From: Cytophagales bacterium
GTDB taxonomy: Bacteria; Bacteroidota; Bacteroidia; Cytophagales; Cyclobacteriaceae
DNA: 64,000 nucleotides
Assembly (NCBI GenBank): GCA_025359125.1
Contig: JANYHI010000061.1
Location: forward strand, 62,001-126,000
Reading direction: 5' to 3'
Positions 52,709 to 61,748 of this stretch are shown here, one piece after another. The notes beneath the pieces were generated by a model, which saw only the letters and a program-made list of their open reading frames with translations, searched no databases and was not told where the DNA came from. How positions within the stretch are numbered: position 1 is the first letter of the stretch; each line of letters starts with the position of its first letter. The position numbers and the translations under genes are program-made.

Positions 52709-53029
52709 TTACAAACCTACAAAAACCCCTTCTTCATTTTGCTTGATAGGGTAGGTAATTAAATCGCGGGCACGCTCGTTGCTTTCTCTTCCCGTTTTTA
52801 GATTGAAGCGATACCCGTGCCAGGGGCAAACCACCTCTCCTAAAAAATTAACAGAACCCTTGCTGAGCGATTCACCATTGTGCGTGCATTTATTTTCTAC
52901 TGCGAACAAATTATTTTCTCGCTTTACTAGGCAAATGGAAACACCATGTACAACAATAAGCTGTGGTGCGTTTTCTGTAAGTCTTAAGTGCGCTTCTTCT
53001 ATTGAGGAGAAAACCTTTATCCACTCCAT
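52709..53029 (-). CDS. Rieske [2Fe-2S] ferredoxin-like protein
   Basis: A 106-residue Rieske domain protein. Cluster ligands are in CTHNGESL (Cys and His) and VVCPWHGYRF (Cys and His), the usual C-x-H ... C-x-x-H motifs. It resembles small soluble Rieske proteins such as nitrite-reductase small subunit-like or dioxygenase ferredoxin components; no partner enzyme is next to it, so the redox partner is unknown. It is divergent from the M20 peptidase gene, sharing a 65-base promoter region. Confidence 0.93.
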   Translation of the reverse strand: MEWIKVFSSIEEAHLRLTENAPQLIVVHGVSICLVKRENNLFAVENKCTHNGESLSKGSVNFLGEVVCPWHGYRFNLKTGRESNERARDLITYPIKQNEEGVFVGL

Positions 53030-53039
53030 GTAAATTTAG

Positions 53040-53070
53040 TTTGGTAAGGAGCTTGTTTTTTCTACCTTGA
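53040..53070 (+). promoter_or_regulatory. Bacteroidota-type promoter of the M20 amidohydrolase gene
   Basis: TTTG (53040-53043) and TACCTTGA (53063-53070) are spaced by 19 bases, the recalled -33/-7 arrangement; the -7 box departs from TAnnTTTG at the last positions only. ATG follows 24 bases later. Confidence 0.5.
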
Positions 53071-53094
53071 GTCCTGCATTAAATCTAACAAGCC

Positions 53095-54399
53095 ATGAGA
53101 AAATTTTATTTCCTGCTACTCTTATTTCCAGTTGTCGGCTCTGCACAAGTTAACACAAAGCTACAAGCAAAGATAGAACAAGAAGCCAATGCAATAGAAC
53201 CAAAGCTTATTGAGTGGAGGAGGTATTTACATCAGAATCCCGAACTATCTAATCAGGAAAAGAAAACTGGAGCATACATTGTAGCACATTTAAAATCATT
53301 AGGAATAGAAGTTCAATATCCGGTAGCAAAAACAGGAGTGGTTGGAATTTTGCGCGGAGGAAAGCTAGGCCCAGTAGTAGCACTACGGGCAGACATGGAT
53401 GCGCTGCCGGTAACAGAAAGAAATTCATTGCCCTTCGCCAGCAAAGAGAAAGCTCTATTTAATGGGCAAGAGACTGGAGTAATGCATGCCTGCGGACACG
53501 ATGCACATATGTCCATTTTAATGGCGGTGGCAGAAATTTTATCGAAAAATAAAAATGATATAAAAGGTATCGTTAAGTTTTTCTTTCAACCCGCAGAAGA
53601 AGGAGCTCCGGTAGCAGATGGAACATCGGGTGCAGAATTGATGATCAAAGAAGGCGTGATGGAAAATCCAAAAGTAGATGTGGTTTTCGGCCTACATGTT
53701 CAATCGCTAACACTCAGCGGTAAGATTGCACTGAAGCCGGAAGGATTAATGGCAGCAGTAGACGGGCTCTCTATTAAAGTTACAGGAAAAGGTGCGCATG
53801 GAGCTACCCCTTGGGATGGTGTAGACCCTATTATGATATCTAGTCAGATTGTAGTAGGGTTGCAAACTATTGTGAGTAGGCAGATGGAGTTGACAAAGGC
53901 TCCGGCTGTTATTACCATAGGAAGTATTCATGCGGGCAACAGAGGAAACATTATTCCTGAAATAGCCACTATGGAAGGCACCATCCGCACATTTGATATT
54001 GGGATGCAAAATAAAATTCATGAAAAAATAAAACATACCGTAGCCACCATAGCAGAAGCATCAGGTGCGAAAGCAGAGGCCGTTATTACAAGGGGCTACC
54101 CGGCAACGTACAACGATCCTACTTTAACTCAGTTGATGATGCCCAGTTTACAACGAGCGGCTGGAAAGGAAAATGTTATATCGACACCAGCCGTTACGAT
54201 GGCCGAAGATTTTTCTTTCTTCCAGCAAAAAGTGCCAGGAATATTTTTCTTTTTAGGAGCGTACCCAACAGATGTTAAGCTGGAAAAAGCACCGGTACAT
54301 CATACAGCAGATTTTATGATTGATGAAAAATCTTTTGTAGTAGGGGTTAAAGCATTAATTGGACTTACGATGGATTACATGTATCAACCAAAAAAGTAA
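53095..54399 (+). CDS. Exported M20D-family amidohydrolase
   Basis: A 434-residue metallo-amidohydrolase with a signal peptide (about 1-18, ends GSAQ), so periplasmic or extracytoplasmic. Metal-binding motifs are ACGHDAHMS (about 134-142) and HVQSLTLSG, and the substrate-binding strand is GPVVALRADMDALPV. It matches N-acyl amino acid amidohydrolase (hippuricase, IAA-amino acid hydrolase-like) proteins. It probably removes an acyl group from an amino acid or peptide. The next gene overlaps its stop codon by one base (TAATG), so the two are coupled. Confidence 0.92.
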   Translation: MRKFYFLLLLFPVVGSAQVNTKLQAKIEQEANAIEPKLIEWRRYLHQNPELSNQEKKTGAYIVAHLKSLGIEVQYPVAKTGVVGILRGGKLGPVVALRADMDALPVTERNSLPFASKEKALFNGQETGVMHACGHDAHMSILMAVAEILSKNKNDIKGIVKFFFQPAEEGAPVADGTSGAELMIKEGVMENPKVDVVFGLHVQSLTLSGKIALKPEGLMAAVDGLSIKVTGKGAHGATPWDGVDPIMISSQIVVGLQTIVSRQMELTKAPAVITIGSIHAGNRGNIIPEIATMEGTIRTFDIGMQNKIHEKIKHTVATIAEASGAKAEAVITRGYPATYNDPTLTQLMMPSLQRAAGKENVISTPAVTMAEDFSFFQQKVPGIFFFLGAYPTDVKLEKAPVHHTADFMIDEKSFVVGVKALIGLTMDYMYQPKK

Positions 54400-55271
54400 T
54401 GGCATTGAGAGCATTCATTATTTTATTTCTAGTTAGTGCAGGATCAAAAAGTTTTTCGCAGACCGGATCTGAAATTTTACTTTTTGATTTGAAAACCAAG
54501 AAAGGCGAAATAATTCTATCGAATCCAAAGAATATTACTAATCATGTTGGCTATGATAATCAGCCATCTTTTCATCCGGACGAACCGATTATTTACTATT
54601 CATCCTTTAATGAAGAAGGGCGATCAGACATTAAAATCCATAATTACAAAACAGGAGTAACAACAGCCTTAACCCAAACAGCCGAAAGAGAATACTCGCC
54701 CACGCTTACACCCGATAAGCAATTTGTTTCGTGCATCATTCAACGAGATAACGGTGCGCAAGACTTAGGGAAATATGCTGTTAAAGGTGGCGAGCCGGTG
54801 GTTCTTATCAATAATTTAACTGTAGGCTATCACAGCTGGATTGATAACGACCGCGTTTTATTGTTTGTATTAGGAGAGCCTCAAACCCTTCATGTTTATA
54901 ACCTCAAAACCAAAGAAGATAAAATTTTAGATACCAATATCGGGCGATCGCTGCATCAGACACCCAATGAAAAAACGATGAGCTACATCAAAAAGAATGC
55001 TCCTGATAATTGGGACATTATGCAGTTAGATGTTGAAACACTTGCCACCTCTAAACTTATGGATGCTTTACCGAGTCGAGAAGATTTGTGCTGGACTATC
55101 AAAGGAAAAATTATTATGAGTGACGGAGCTAAGATTTATTCTCGCGATCCTAAAAAAGATAAAGCGTGGAAAGAAATACAAATTCAATTGGGTCAACAGT
55201 TACTAAAGGGTACCACCAGATTAGCCACTAACAAATCAGGGAATAAACTCGCGGTTGTAGTAGCGGAGTAA
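54399..55271 (+). CDS. Exported PD40/WD40-like beta-propeller protein
   Basis: A 290-residue exported protein (signal about 1-20, ends KSFSQ) with TolB-type PD40 repeats, such as NQPSFHPDEPIIYYSSFNEEGRS and YSPTLTPDKQFVSCII, and repeated HxxxTP segments. Beta-propellers of this type bind partners or substrates rather than catalyse. It is translationally coupled to the M20 amidohydrolase upstream. It ends only one base from the extension of the convergent YciI gene. Confidence 0.88.
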   Translation: MALRAFIILFLVSAGSKSFSQTGSEILLFDLKTKKGEIILSNPKNITNHVGYDNQPSFHPDEPIIYYSSFNEEGRSDIKIHNYKTGVTTALTQTAEREYSPTLTPDKQFVSCIIQRDNGAQDLGKYAVKGGEPVVLINNLTVGYHSWIDNDRVLLFVLGEPQTLHVYNLKTKEDKILDTNIGRSLHQTPNEKTMSYIKKNAPDNWDIMQLDVETLATSKLMDALPSREDLCWTIKGKIIMSDGAKIYSRDPKKDKAWKEIQIQLGQQLLKGTTRLATNKSGNKLAVVVAE

Positions 55272-55447
55272 TTACTTTTCGCAAAAAGCTCCCCTCGCGA
55301 TATATAATTTTTTTCGATTGATCTCTAGCAATCCCTCTCTTACAGCCGGATCATTTTCAAGCAACGTTAAATCAGGTTCTGCTTTATAGATAAGTATCCC
55401 ACCCTCATCATCGCCAAATGTACCTTCTGCAATTACATTACCATTCT
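55272..55447 (-). pseudogene. Out-of-frame C-terminal half of the YciI-family protein
   Basis: After the YciI stop, the minus strand in the -1 frame reads on without stops for about 58 codons to TAA at 55272-55274. The stretch resembles the first domain's motifs (EGTFGDDEGGILIYKAE then LENDPAVREGLLEI and a final KKLYIARGAFCEK), so it is a second YciI-like domain. One additional A in the run of ten A at 55451-55460 would join it to the upstream frame and give a protein of about 217 residues. Confidence 0.75.
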
Positions 55448-55924
55448 TTATTTTTTTTTTAGATACTCATCGTGTTTACCAAATAATTCTGGTGCGTCTT
55501 GCACATTGAATTTGGCTATGTTGGGTACAAATCGAACAAAAGAATACATTACCATTTGAATAGGTTCCTTTGCTAGGCATGCAGATCCCGTTCTGGGTGA
55601 GTATAAAAGCATTTCAAGATTCCAGCGATTAGCTTGAATAGCAGGATCTCCTTTTATCAATTCATTAACTTCTTCTTTGGAGGTGGTGTTGAAAATAAAA
55701 ATTCCGCCACCGCCTTCAAATGGTCCCGCTGCCACCAGATGCCCGTCACTTGCCATTTTTTTAATATTGGCCATGTGCCCTTCCATTAATTTATCTAGTT
55801 GCTCTTTTGGTAATTCTTTTTGATCTGTCTTTTTATGTAAGAACATAAATAAAAAGCTGTTTTGCGCGCTTGAAAAGGAGACACACATTATTACTAAAGC
55901 AGCCAAGCAAAATAATTTTTTCAT
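55448..55924 (-). CDS. Exported YciI-family protein, truncated by an A10 frameshift
   Basis: A 158-residue protein with a signal-like N-terminus (ends SSAQ) and a YCII-related domain: the typical HMANIKKMASDGHLVAAGPFEGGGG, the catalytic-type His and Asp region, and EVNELIKGDPAIQANRW. Family members have a ferredoxin-like fold and bind small ligands; the reaction is unknown. The reading frame ends at a run of ten A (minus strand), directly after HDEYLKKK. The expected second half lies intact in the next frame, so either a sequence error, a real frameshift mutation or slippage restores it. Confidence 0.82.
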   Translation of the reverse strand: MKKLFCLAALVIMCVSFSSAQNSFLFMFLHKKTDQKELPKEQLDKLMEGHMANIKKMASDGHLVAAGPFEGGGGIFIFNTTSKEEVNELIKGDPAIQANRWNLEMLLYSPRTGSACLAKEPIQMVMYSFVRFVPNIAKFNVQDAPELFGKHDEYLKKK

Positions 55925-55933
55925 GCTCTAAAG

Positions 55934-56845
55934 TTACTTCTGTTTTCCAATTATAAGCACACCAATCAAAATCAAAATAGTACCCATTACTTGCCAAATG
56001 GTAACGGTTTCTTGCAAAAAGATATTAGCTAAAAACAAAGTAGATACTGGCCCCACACTTCCTACTATTGCTACATTGCCCGAACCGATTTTATTAATAG
56101 AAGCTGTTACCAAGTATGAGGGTATTACCGTTGAAAAAATAGCCATTAACAAACTGTAGAGGTAAACTTCGAACGGTAAGCCCCACAATGAAGCATTGCT
56201 GAAAATAAAAAAATGTGCAAGTACACCCATCGAAGCAAAGCTCATGGCGTAGCTATTAAATTTGCTGGCACCAACTTTAGGAATAAGCCGACCGCTGCCC
56301 ACAATGTAAGCGGCATAAGTGAAGGCACAAATGAAAATAAGTAGTGAGCCTAACAGAAAATTTTTGCTTTGATGAGATTGAAAATCAACCTCTCCAAAAA
56401 AAGCAATCGCTAAACCCACGTACGTGATGCTGACGGCCCCCCATTGTAATGGATTGATTTTTACTTTAAAAATTACCGCAGACATTAAAAGCACAAGAGT
56501 TGGATACGCGAACAGAATCAATCGTTCGATGCCGGCAGTTACATATTGCAAACCTAAAAAATCCAGTAAGCTACTAATGTAATAACCGAGGCAACCAATG
56601 AAGGCAATGTAAAGCCACTGCTTATTCGTGAATTTTGTGTTGTCATTTTTGCTAGAAGAGACAAATGCAGCGCTAACAAAAAACGGCAAGGAGAAAATCA
56701 TTCGCCAGGCCAATAGCGTAACTGCATCAACATGAGTATCGCGGTAAGCAAGCTTTACAAAAATGGCTTTTGTAGAAAAGAGGATTGCTCCTGCAAGAGC
56801 AATTAATATACCCGCAAGAAAATTATTAGATGATTTTATTTTCAC
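55934..56845 (-). CDS. DMT-superfamily (EamA) transporter
   Basis: A 303-residue membrane protein with ten helices in two EamA-type repeats of five. It has the typical residue pattern GYYISSLLDFLGLQYVTAGIERLI in the first repeat and GSGNVAIVGSVGPVSTLFLA in the second. EamA proteins export metabolites, amino acids or drugs; the substrate here is not determined by sequence. It starts 10 bases after the helicase stop, so both are probably in one unit with YciI (gap 9 bases). Confidence 0.9.
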   Translation of the reverse strand: MKIKSSNNFLAGILIALAGAILFSTKAIFVKLAYRDTHVDAVTLLAWRMIFSLPFFVSAAFVSSSKNDNTKFTNKQWLYIAFIGCLGYYISSLLDFLGLQYVTAGIERLILFAYPTLVLLMSAVIFKVKINPLQWGAVSITYVGLAIAFFGEVDFQSHQSKNFLLGSLLIFICAFTYAAYIVGSGRLIPKVGASKFNSYAMSFASMGVLAHFFIFSNASLWGLPFEVYLYSLLMAIFSTVIPSYLVTASINKIGSGNVAIVGSVGPVSTLFLANIFLQETVTIWQVMGTILILIGVLIIGKQK

Positions 56846-56855
56846 TGTAAGCTGC

Positions 56856-59804
56856 CTAGCTCATCAACATTTCAATATCCTCGCGCGTTAGTGCTTTCAC
56901 TACATTCTCTTCGTTTTGAATCAGGTTTTCAGAAAGCTTGAGTTTGTGTTTTTGCAGTGTAAGAATTTTTTCTTCTACCGTATTGCGAGTAATGAATTTG
57001 TAGGTAAATACTTTTTTCTTTTGCCCAATGCGATGGGCTCTATCTGCTGCTTGTGCTTCCACGGCTGGGTTCCACCATGGGTCTAGAATGAAAACGTAAT
57101 CTGCTTCTGTCAGGTTAAGTCCCAACCCTCCGGCTTTAATTGAAATAAGAAAAACTTTTAAGTCAGGATTTTTATTAAACTTCTCTACTTGCTCTTTACG
57201 ATCGGTGCTAGAGCCATCTAAGTATGCGAAAGGAATCTTCCGATCGTTGAGCATCTCCTTCACGATTTCCAAATGCTTTACAAACTGACTAAATATTAAA
57301 AGCTTATGTCCTTCTAATAGTGCGTTTTCTATCATGTGCGAAACATCTTCTAGTTTGCCTGATGTGCCGGCATAGTGGCTATCAACCATTTTAGGATGGT
57401 TAGATATTTGGCGCAGTTTAGTAAGACCTTCTAATATTTGAATGCGCGAACTTCCGATACCTTCTTTGTCGATCAGTTCCAGAATTTTATGTCTGTAAAA
57501 AGATTTAACCTCTTCGTATTTCTGCTCTTGCTCGGCACTCATGTTGGTGTAATAAACATTTTCTACCTTTTCGGGAAGGTCAGTAGCTACTTGCGATTTT
57601 AATCTACGCAACATAAACGGTCGAATGATGCTGTTTAATTTTTTTGTTTTTACTTCGTCACCTTTTTTCTCAATAGGCTGTTGATATTCTTTCTTAAAGA
57701 AAGTTTGGCCACCTAAAAGTCCCGGGTTGATAAATGTCATCTGCGACCATAAATCGAGCGTGGTGTTTTCTAATGGAGTTCCCGTTAATGTTAATTTAAA
57801 TCGTGACTTTAATTGCATCACTGCCTTTGCAATGTTGGCAGTAGGGTTTTTTATTACCTGAGATTCATCCAAGATGATGTAGTTGAAATAAAATTTCGCT
57901 AACACATCAACATCTAATCGAGTGATTCCGTATGAAGTAAGTACTAAGTCGTACTTATTAAAACGGCTAACATCTTTATTTCTAAGTGTACCGGTATAGG
58001 TTAGTATTTTTAAATCAGGCGTAAACTTAGCGGCTTCCATCTCCCAGTTATAAATTAGTGAAGTGGGCATTACCAATAATGAGGTGCCTGGGGTTCCTTT
58101 TTCTTTTTCAGATTGAAGCAAGGCTAATGTCTGCACGGTTTTTCCTAAGCCCATGTCATCAGCCAAACATCCACCTAAATGAAATTCATTTAAAAAACGC
58201 AGCCAATTATATCCCGCTTTTTGATAAGGCCTTAGTGTGCCGTTAAATTGGGCGGGGAGTGAGTAGTCTTTTATTCCCGTAAAAGATTGAAGATTACGAA
58301 GGCGGTCGCTCATGTGTACTTTCGCGAGATTTCCTTCTTCCAGTTCACTTACTAAATTGATGTGGTGTTTTTTCAGCACGGGCTTTTCATTCTCGCCATG
58401 CGTTTCGCTCAGCGCGAATAAATCGCCATACTTAATTAACCATGCATCTGGTATGATTGCGATTTCGCCATTCGGTAATTTAAACTCTACTTTCTTTCTT
58501 AAAATTAACTTTCGAAGTTCTTTGAAAGAAATTTCAAATTCGCCAAAACGAATTTTTGCGTGAATATCAAACCAATCGATATTCTCTTTTACTTCTAGTT
58601 CGATTATGGCTTTTCCAACAAAATATTTTTTATCTCTGTTTTCGGGTTGGTTTACTTCAAACCCAAGGTTAAGCAGGTTTGTTCTGTTTTCATTTAACCA
58701 AGAGAAGGCATGTGTTTTTTCTATCGCGCACCTAAACCCCCGCAAGGGCAGCCCTAGTTTAATTAAGGTTTGAGCTGATTTTTTTTCAAGCTCTATATTT
58801 CGTTTGATGCGATGGAAAATATAATCGTTTTCTTTTTTCTCAACTGTTACGCTAACGGCTCCAAAGGCATCGCCTCTGAATTTATATTTTCCGTACCGAA
58901 AAGATAAGTCAAACACAATTTTGCCAGCTTCATCATCATGGCTTTCGTCCGTGTCTTGAGCGTGCTCAAAAAGAGGAGACACATTTTTTTCGTTACCCCT
59001 TGTTAGCTCTGAGATAGTCAACAAGGGATGCGGATCGTACTCGTGCTTCGCAATTTCGAAACCCAAGGCTTCAATCTCATCAAAAGAGGCAATTAAAGGT
59101 GCAACAAATCGATTGTAGTATGTCTCTTCTAAATTTTTAGGAATAACAACATGCTTTTTGTTAAGGAATGGCTGAAGTTTTTTACCGTCCACAAACTTTT
59201 CGAAACCATAAAGCTTGCCGTTAAAAACCATCCAAGCTGGCTGCTTGCAAATGAGGTAAGCTGCGGGGTTAGGTATTTCTACTTTTTTTCCTTCGTATGA
59301 TATGGTGGGATAATAATTCGTACTTTCTTCGCTTCGTAGAAAATGAAATTGAATAGTGGCGCGCTTTTCTAATACTTCCAATTTTCTCCAAGTTGGTTCG
59401 CCATCGTTGCCCATTTCAAAAAGCATTTTGCCTTTCATTTTTTCTAATACAGCGGCTCTGCGCTTCTCCATGTAAGCTTCGATTTGTTCTTGCAAAAGCT
59501 CATCACCTTTTTCTTTATGAAAAACTTTGCTGAAGAACTCATCGGGCTTCATTATTTTTTTTGAGAAATGTTTAAGTACAGCATCCTGATTCATGCTGTC
59601 CATCATTTCAATTAATTCAAAATCGCGTGTGTCTAAGCCCTTTGAAAATTCGCGAGCATTTTTAGAAGATATGTTCTGGTGCTGGTAGGTAAGCTTGCCT
59701 TTTTCGTCTAGGTGAACGATGAAGGATTCTAAAATATAACCTAGATACTCATGCTGATAAAGCGAGTAGATGATTTGAAAAGGCTGTGCTGCAGATACTT
59801 TCAT
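56856..59804 (-). CDS. SNF2-family DEAD/DEAH-box helicase with N-terminal domain
   Basis: A 982-residue SNF2 ATPase. The N-terminal half (about 1-520) has no recognised catalytic domain. The helicase core has Walker A in DDMGLGKTVQT, motif II LDESQVIKN (Ser replaces the usual Ala/His), motif III LTLTGTPLENT and motif VI DRAHRIGQ. It should remodel DNA-protein complexes, possibly displacing RNA polymerase or proteins from DNA. The start is taken at ATG 59804 because this family begins MKVSxxQPFxIIY; an ORF 7 codons longer (ATG 59825) is also possible. It leads a unit with the EamA transporter and YciI protein. Confidence 0.93.
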   Translation of the reverse strand: MKVSAAQPFQIIYSLYQHEYLGYILESFIVHLDEKGKLTYQHQNISSKNAREFSKGLDTRDFELIEMMDSMNQDAVLKHFSKKIMKPDEFFSKVFHKEKGDELLQEQIEAYMEKRRAAVLEKMKGKMLFEMGNDGEPTWRKLEVLEKRATIQFHFLRSEESTNYYPTISYEGKKVEIPNPAAYLICKQPAWMVFNGKLYGFEKFVDGKKLQPFLNKKHVVIPKNLEETYYNRFVAPLIASFDEIEALGFEIAKHEYDPHPLLTISELTRGNEKNVSPLFEHAQDTDESHDDEAGKIVFDLSFRYGKYKFRGDAFGAVSVTVEKKENDYIFHRIKRNIELEKKSAQTLIKLGLPLRGFRCAIEKTHAFSWLNENRTNLLNLGFEVNQPENRDKKYFVGKAIIELEVKENIDWFDIHAKIRFGEFEISFKELRKLILRKKVEFKLPNGEIAIIPDAWLIKYGDLFALSETHGENEKPVLKKHHINLVSELEEGNLAKVHMSDRLRNLQSFTGIKDYSLPAQFNGTLRPYQKAGYNWLRFLNEFHLGGCLADDMGLGKTVQTLALLQSEKEKGTPGTSLLVMPTSLIYNWEMEAAKFTPDLKILTYTGTLRNKDVSRFNKYDLVLTSYGITRLDVDVLAKFYFNYIILDESQVIKNPTANIAKAVMQLKSRFKLTLTGTPLENTTLDLWSQMTFINPGLLGGQTFFKKEYQQPIEKKGDEVKTKKLNSIIRPFMLRRLKSQVATDLPEKVENVYYTNMSAEQEQKYEEVKSFYRHKILELIDKEGIGSSRIQILEGLTKLRQISNHPKMVDSHYAGTSGKLEDVSHMIENALLEGHKLLIFSQFVKHLEIVKEMLNDRKIPFAYLDGSSTDRKEQVEKFNKNPDLKVFLISIKAGGLGLNLTEADYVFILDPWWNPAVEAQAADRAHRIGQKKKVFTYKFITRNTVEEKILTLQKHKLKLSENLIQNEENVVKALTREDIEMLMS

Positions 59805-59958
59805 GCTTCTTCCGCTACATTCCATTTTTCTTTTAAACCTTTAAAAGCAGCATAAAGCCTGATTTTAAAGCATTTTCACACTTAGCGGAATTGCAAAATA
59901 GTTATTTTATTTGGATCTATTATGAGCATTTAGGGCAATAACCTACATAGCAATTACA

Positions 59959-61182
59959 TCAAAGCTCTTGTGTAGAGAAAGATTTAGAGGCTAAGCCGGC
60001 CGGATAAAAAGAAATGAGGAAGGTGATGACAACAATTACCAATGAAGTTGTCAAAAAATCTGTGGGGTTAATTTTAACAGGATAGTTAGATACCAATGCG
60101 TTTTCCATTCCCATGCCTACTAAGCCATAATGATCTTGTAGCCAACAAATGGAGCCGCCAAATACCAACCCAATACCCGCCCCCAGAAAAGCAATTAGAG
60201 CTCCTTCACTTAAAAATATTTGCTTGATTAAGTTAGGGCTTGCACCCACAGCAGAAAGAATGGCAATGTCTTTCTTCTTATCGATAGCCAACATCATCAG
60301 TGAAAAGAAGATGTTAATAGAAGCAACTAAAATGAGAATGGTAAGAGATAAAAAAACGAAAAGCTTTTCCATCTTCAATAGTTTGTATAATTCTTTGTGC
60401 TGTTCCTCGTTGGTGAGTACCGAAAAATTATTGCCAATTAGATTTTTAATTTCTGATTGAACGGTTTCTACATTGGCCTCTGAAATTGTTTTTACCTCTA
60501 GCGATGTTCGTTTATCTCCATAGTCTAAAAGGTCTTTGGCAAACTCAAGAGGAAGAAAAATGAAATTTTCATCGTAATTTTTTTCGATGGAGAAAACAGA
60601 CCCAGGCTCAATATCTCTTCGCGTATAAAGTTTAGATACATCTAGCGTGCCTCCTTTGCTGTTTTTTATATAGAAAACCTGAAGAGGATAGATATTATTC
60701 TCAACAGCAATACTCAAGGCGTATTGCACTCCCCTGCCAACAATCGCATAGTTAACACCCTTTTCGCGAAGGCGAAGTTTACCTTCTACAATATGGCCAT
60801 CTAGCCGATGCTGATTTATAAAATTATCACTTACGCCTTTAATCGTAACAACCATATCAGCATCGCGGTAGCGCACATAAGCATAATCTTCGATTACTTC
60901 AGTTACAGTTTCTACCCCTTCAATGGTTTTTATTTTTTGAAGAAGCAATGAATCCACAACAAAAGATTTGCCCTTAACAGGTTCAATTTTTAGTTCAGGA
61001 TCAAAGGAAGTGTTTAATGATCGGAGTAAATCTTCGAGCCCATTAAAAACAGATAATACAATGATGAGTGCGGCAGTAGAAAACGCCACACCCACCACAG
61101 AAAGAATGGAGATAATATTGATGAAATTCTTTTTTCGCTTGGAGAGGAAATAACGCTTCGCTATAAAAAAAGGCAAATTCAT
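59959..61182 (-). CDS. LolE/FtsX-type ABC permease (lipoprotein-releasing-like)
   Basis: A 407-residue permease with an N-terminal helix (about 15-45), a periplasmic MacB-like core (about 50-260) and three C-terminal helices (about 270-390). The cytosolic loop KKDIAILSAVGASPNLIKQIFLSEG is the coupling-helix signature of LolC/E. It probably forms a lipoprotein-exporting complex with an LolD-type ATPase not encoded here. The start is ATG 61182; a TTG three codons upstream is also in frame. The intergenic region before it contains a GTTCAAA tandem repeat. Confidence 0.93.
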   Translation of the reverse strand: MNLPFFIAKRYFLSKRKKNFINIISILSVVGVAFSTAALIIVLSVFNGLEDLLRSLNTSFDPELKIEPVKGKSFVVDSLLLQKIKTIEGVETVTEVIEDYAYVRYRDADMVVTIKGVSDNFINQHRLDGHIVEGKLRLREKGVNYAIVGRGVQYALSIAVENNIYPLQVFYIKNSKGGTLDVSKLYTRRDIEPGSVFSIEKNYDENFIFLPLEFAKDLLDYGDKRTSLEVKTISEANVETVQSEIKNLIGNNFSVLTNEEQHKELYKLLKMEKLFVFLSLTILILVASINIFFSLMMLAIDKKKDIAILSAVGASPNLIKQIFLSEGALIAFLGAGIGLVFGGSICWLQDHYGLVGMGMENALVSNYPVKINPTDFLTTSLVIVVITFLISFYPAGLASKSFSTQEL

Positions 61183-61185
61183 TAC

Positions 61186-61247
61186 GTTCAAAGTTCAAAG
61201 TTCAAAGGTTTGAAGTTCCATCTAATGGTGAACATGACGCCTTGAAC
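61186..61247 (-). repeat. Tandem GTTCAAA with inverted partner
   Basis: GTTCAAA occurs three times head to tail (61186-61206). GTTCAAAGG (61200-61208) can pair with CCTTGAAC (61240-61247) with a one-base bulge. It sits between the rbfA and LolE-like genes. Confidence 0.65.
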
Positions 61248-61254
61248 CAGTTAA

Positions 61255-61620
61255 CTAATTTTCTTCTTTGGGGATATTCAAGTTCTTGATAATGTCTTCC
61301 AGTCTTTGAGCGTCTTCCTCTAGTTCATCTATAAAAAAGACTAGCTGCGGAACGATCCTTGCCTGATTTCGTATTTTGTTTCCAAGTGCTTTTCTGATTT
61401 CTCCTTTTTTTAGATTAAGATTTTCTAAAATTGATTTTTTATCTTTTGCCAGTGTCATGCTAATATAAACTCTGGCTATACTAAGATCTGGACTCATTTT
61501 CACCTCAGCAATAGTAATAAAAGCATTCTCTAAGATGTTATGCTTCTCTTTTAAGAAAATATCGCTGAGTTCTTTTAAAATCAACTTGCTGTATTTCTGT
61601 TGTCTTATAGTTCCGCTCAT
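61255..61620 (-). CDS. rbfA: Ribosome-binding factor A (RbfA)
   Basis: A 121-residue cold-shock ribosome maturation factor with the type-II KH-like fold. Recognised blocks are SGTIRQQKYSKLILKELSDIF, AFITIAEVKMSPDLSIARVYISM and the ARIVPQLVFFIDE segment. It binds the 30S subunit and helps process the 16S rRNA 5' end. ATG 61620 is the family start; an upstream TTG is in frame. It is monocistronic or followed at a distance by the LolE-like gene, with a gap of 72 bases that holds the GTTCAAA repeat. Confidence 0.95.
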   Translation of the reverse strand: MSGTIRQQKYSKLILKELSDIFLKEKHNILENAFITIAEVKMSPDLSIARVYISMTLAKDKKSILENLNLKKGEIRKALGNKIRNQARIVPQLVFFIDELEEDAQRLEDIIKNLNIPKEEN

Positions 61621-61710
61621 AAAGTAAAAGTACAAAAGTCTTGAATGGGTATTTCAACAGAATGTATTTTTAAGTTAGAAACAATGATAATTTAAAAAGG
61701 TCAATCACAC

Positions 61711-61718
61711 TATTTTTG
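61711..61718 (+). promoter_or_regulatory. -7 promoter box upstream of the DUF6427-like gene
   Basis: TATTTTTG matches TAnnTTTG; the GTG start lies 30 bases downstream. A -33 box was not identified. Confidence 0.45.
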
Positions 61719-61748
61719 ATTTATTTGCGTGTTCAAAAATAATTCTCA

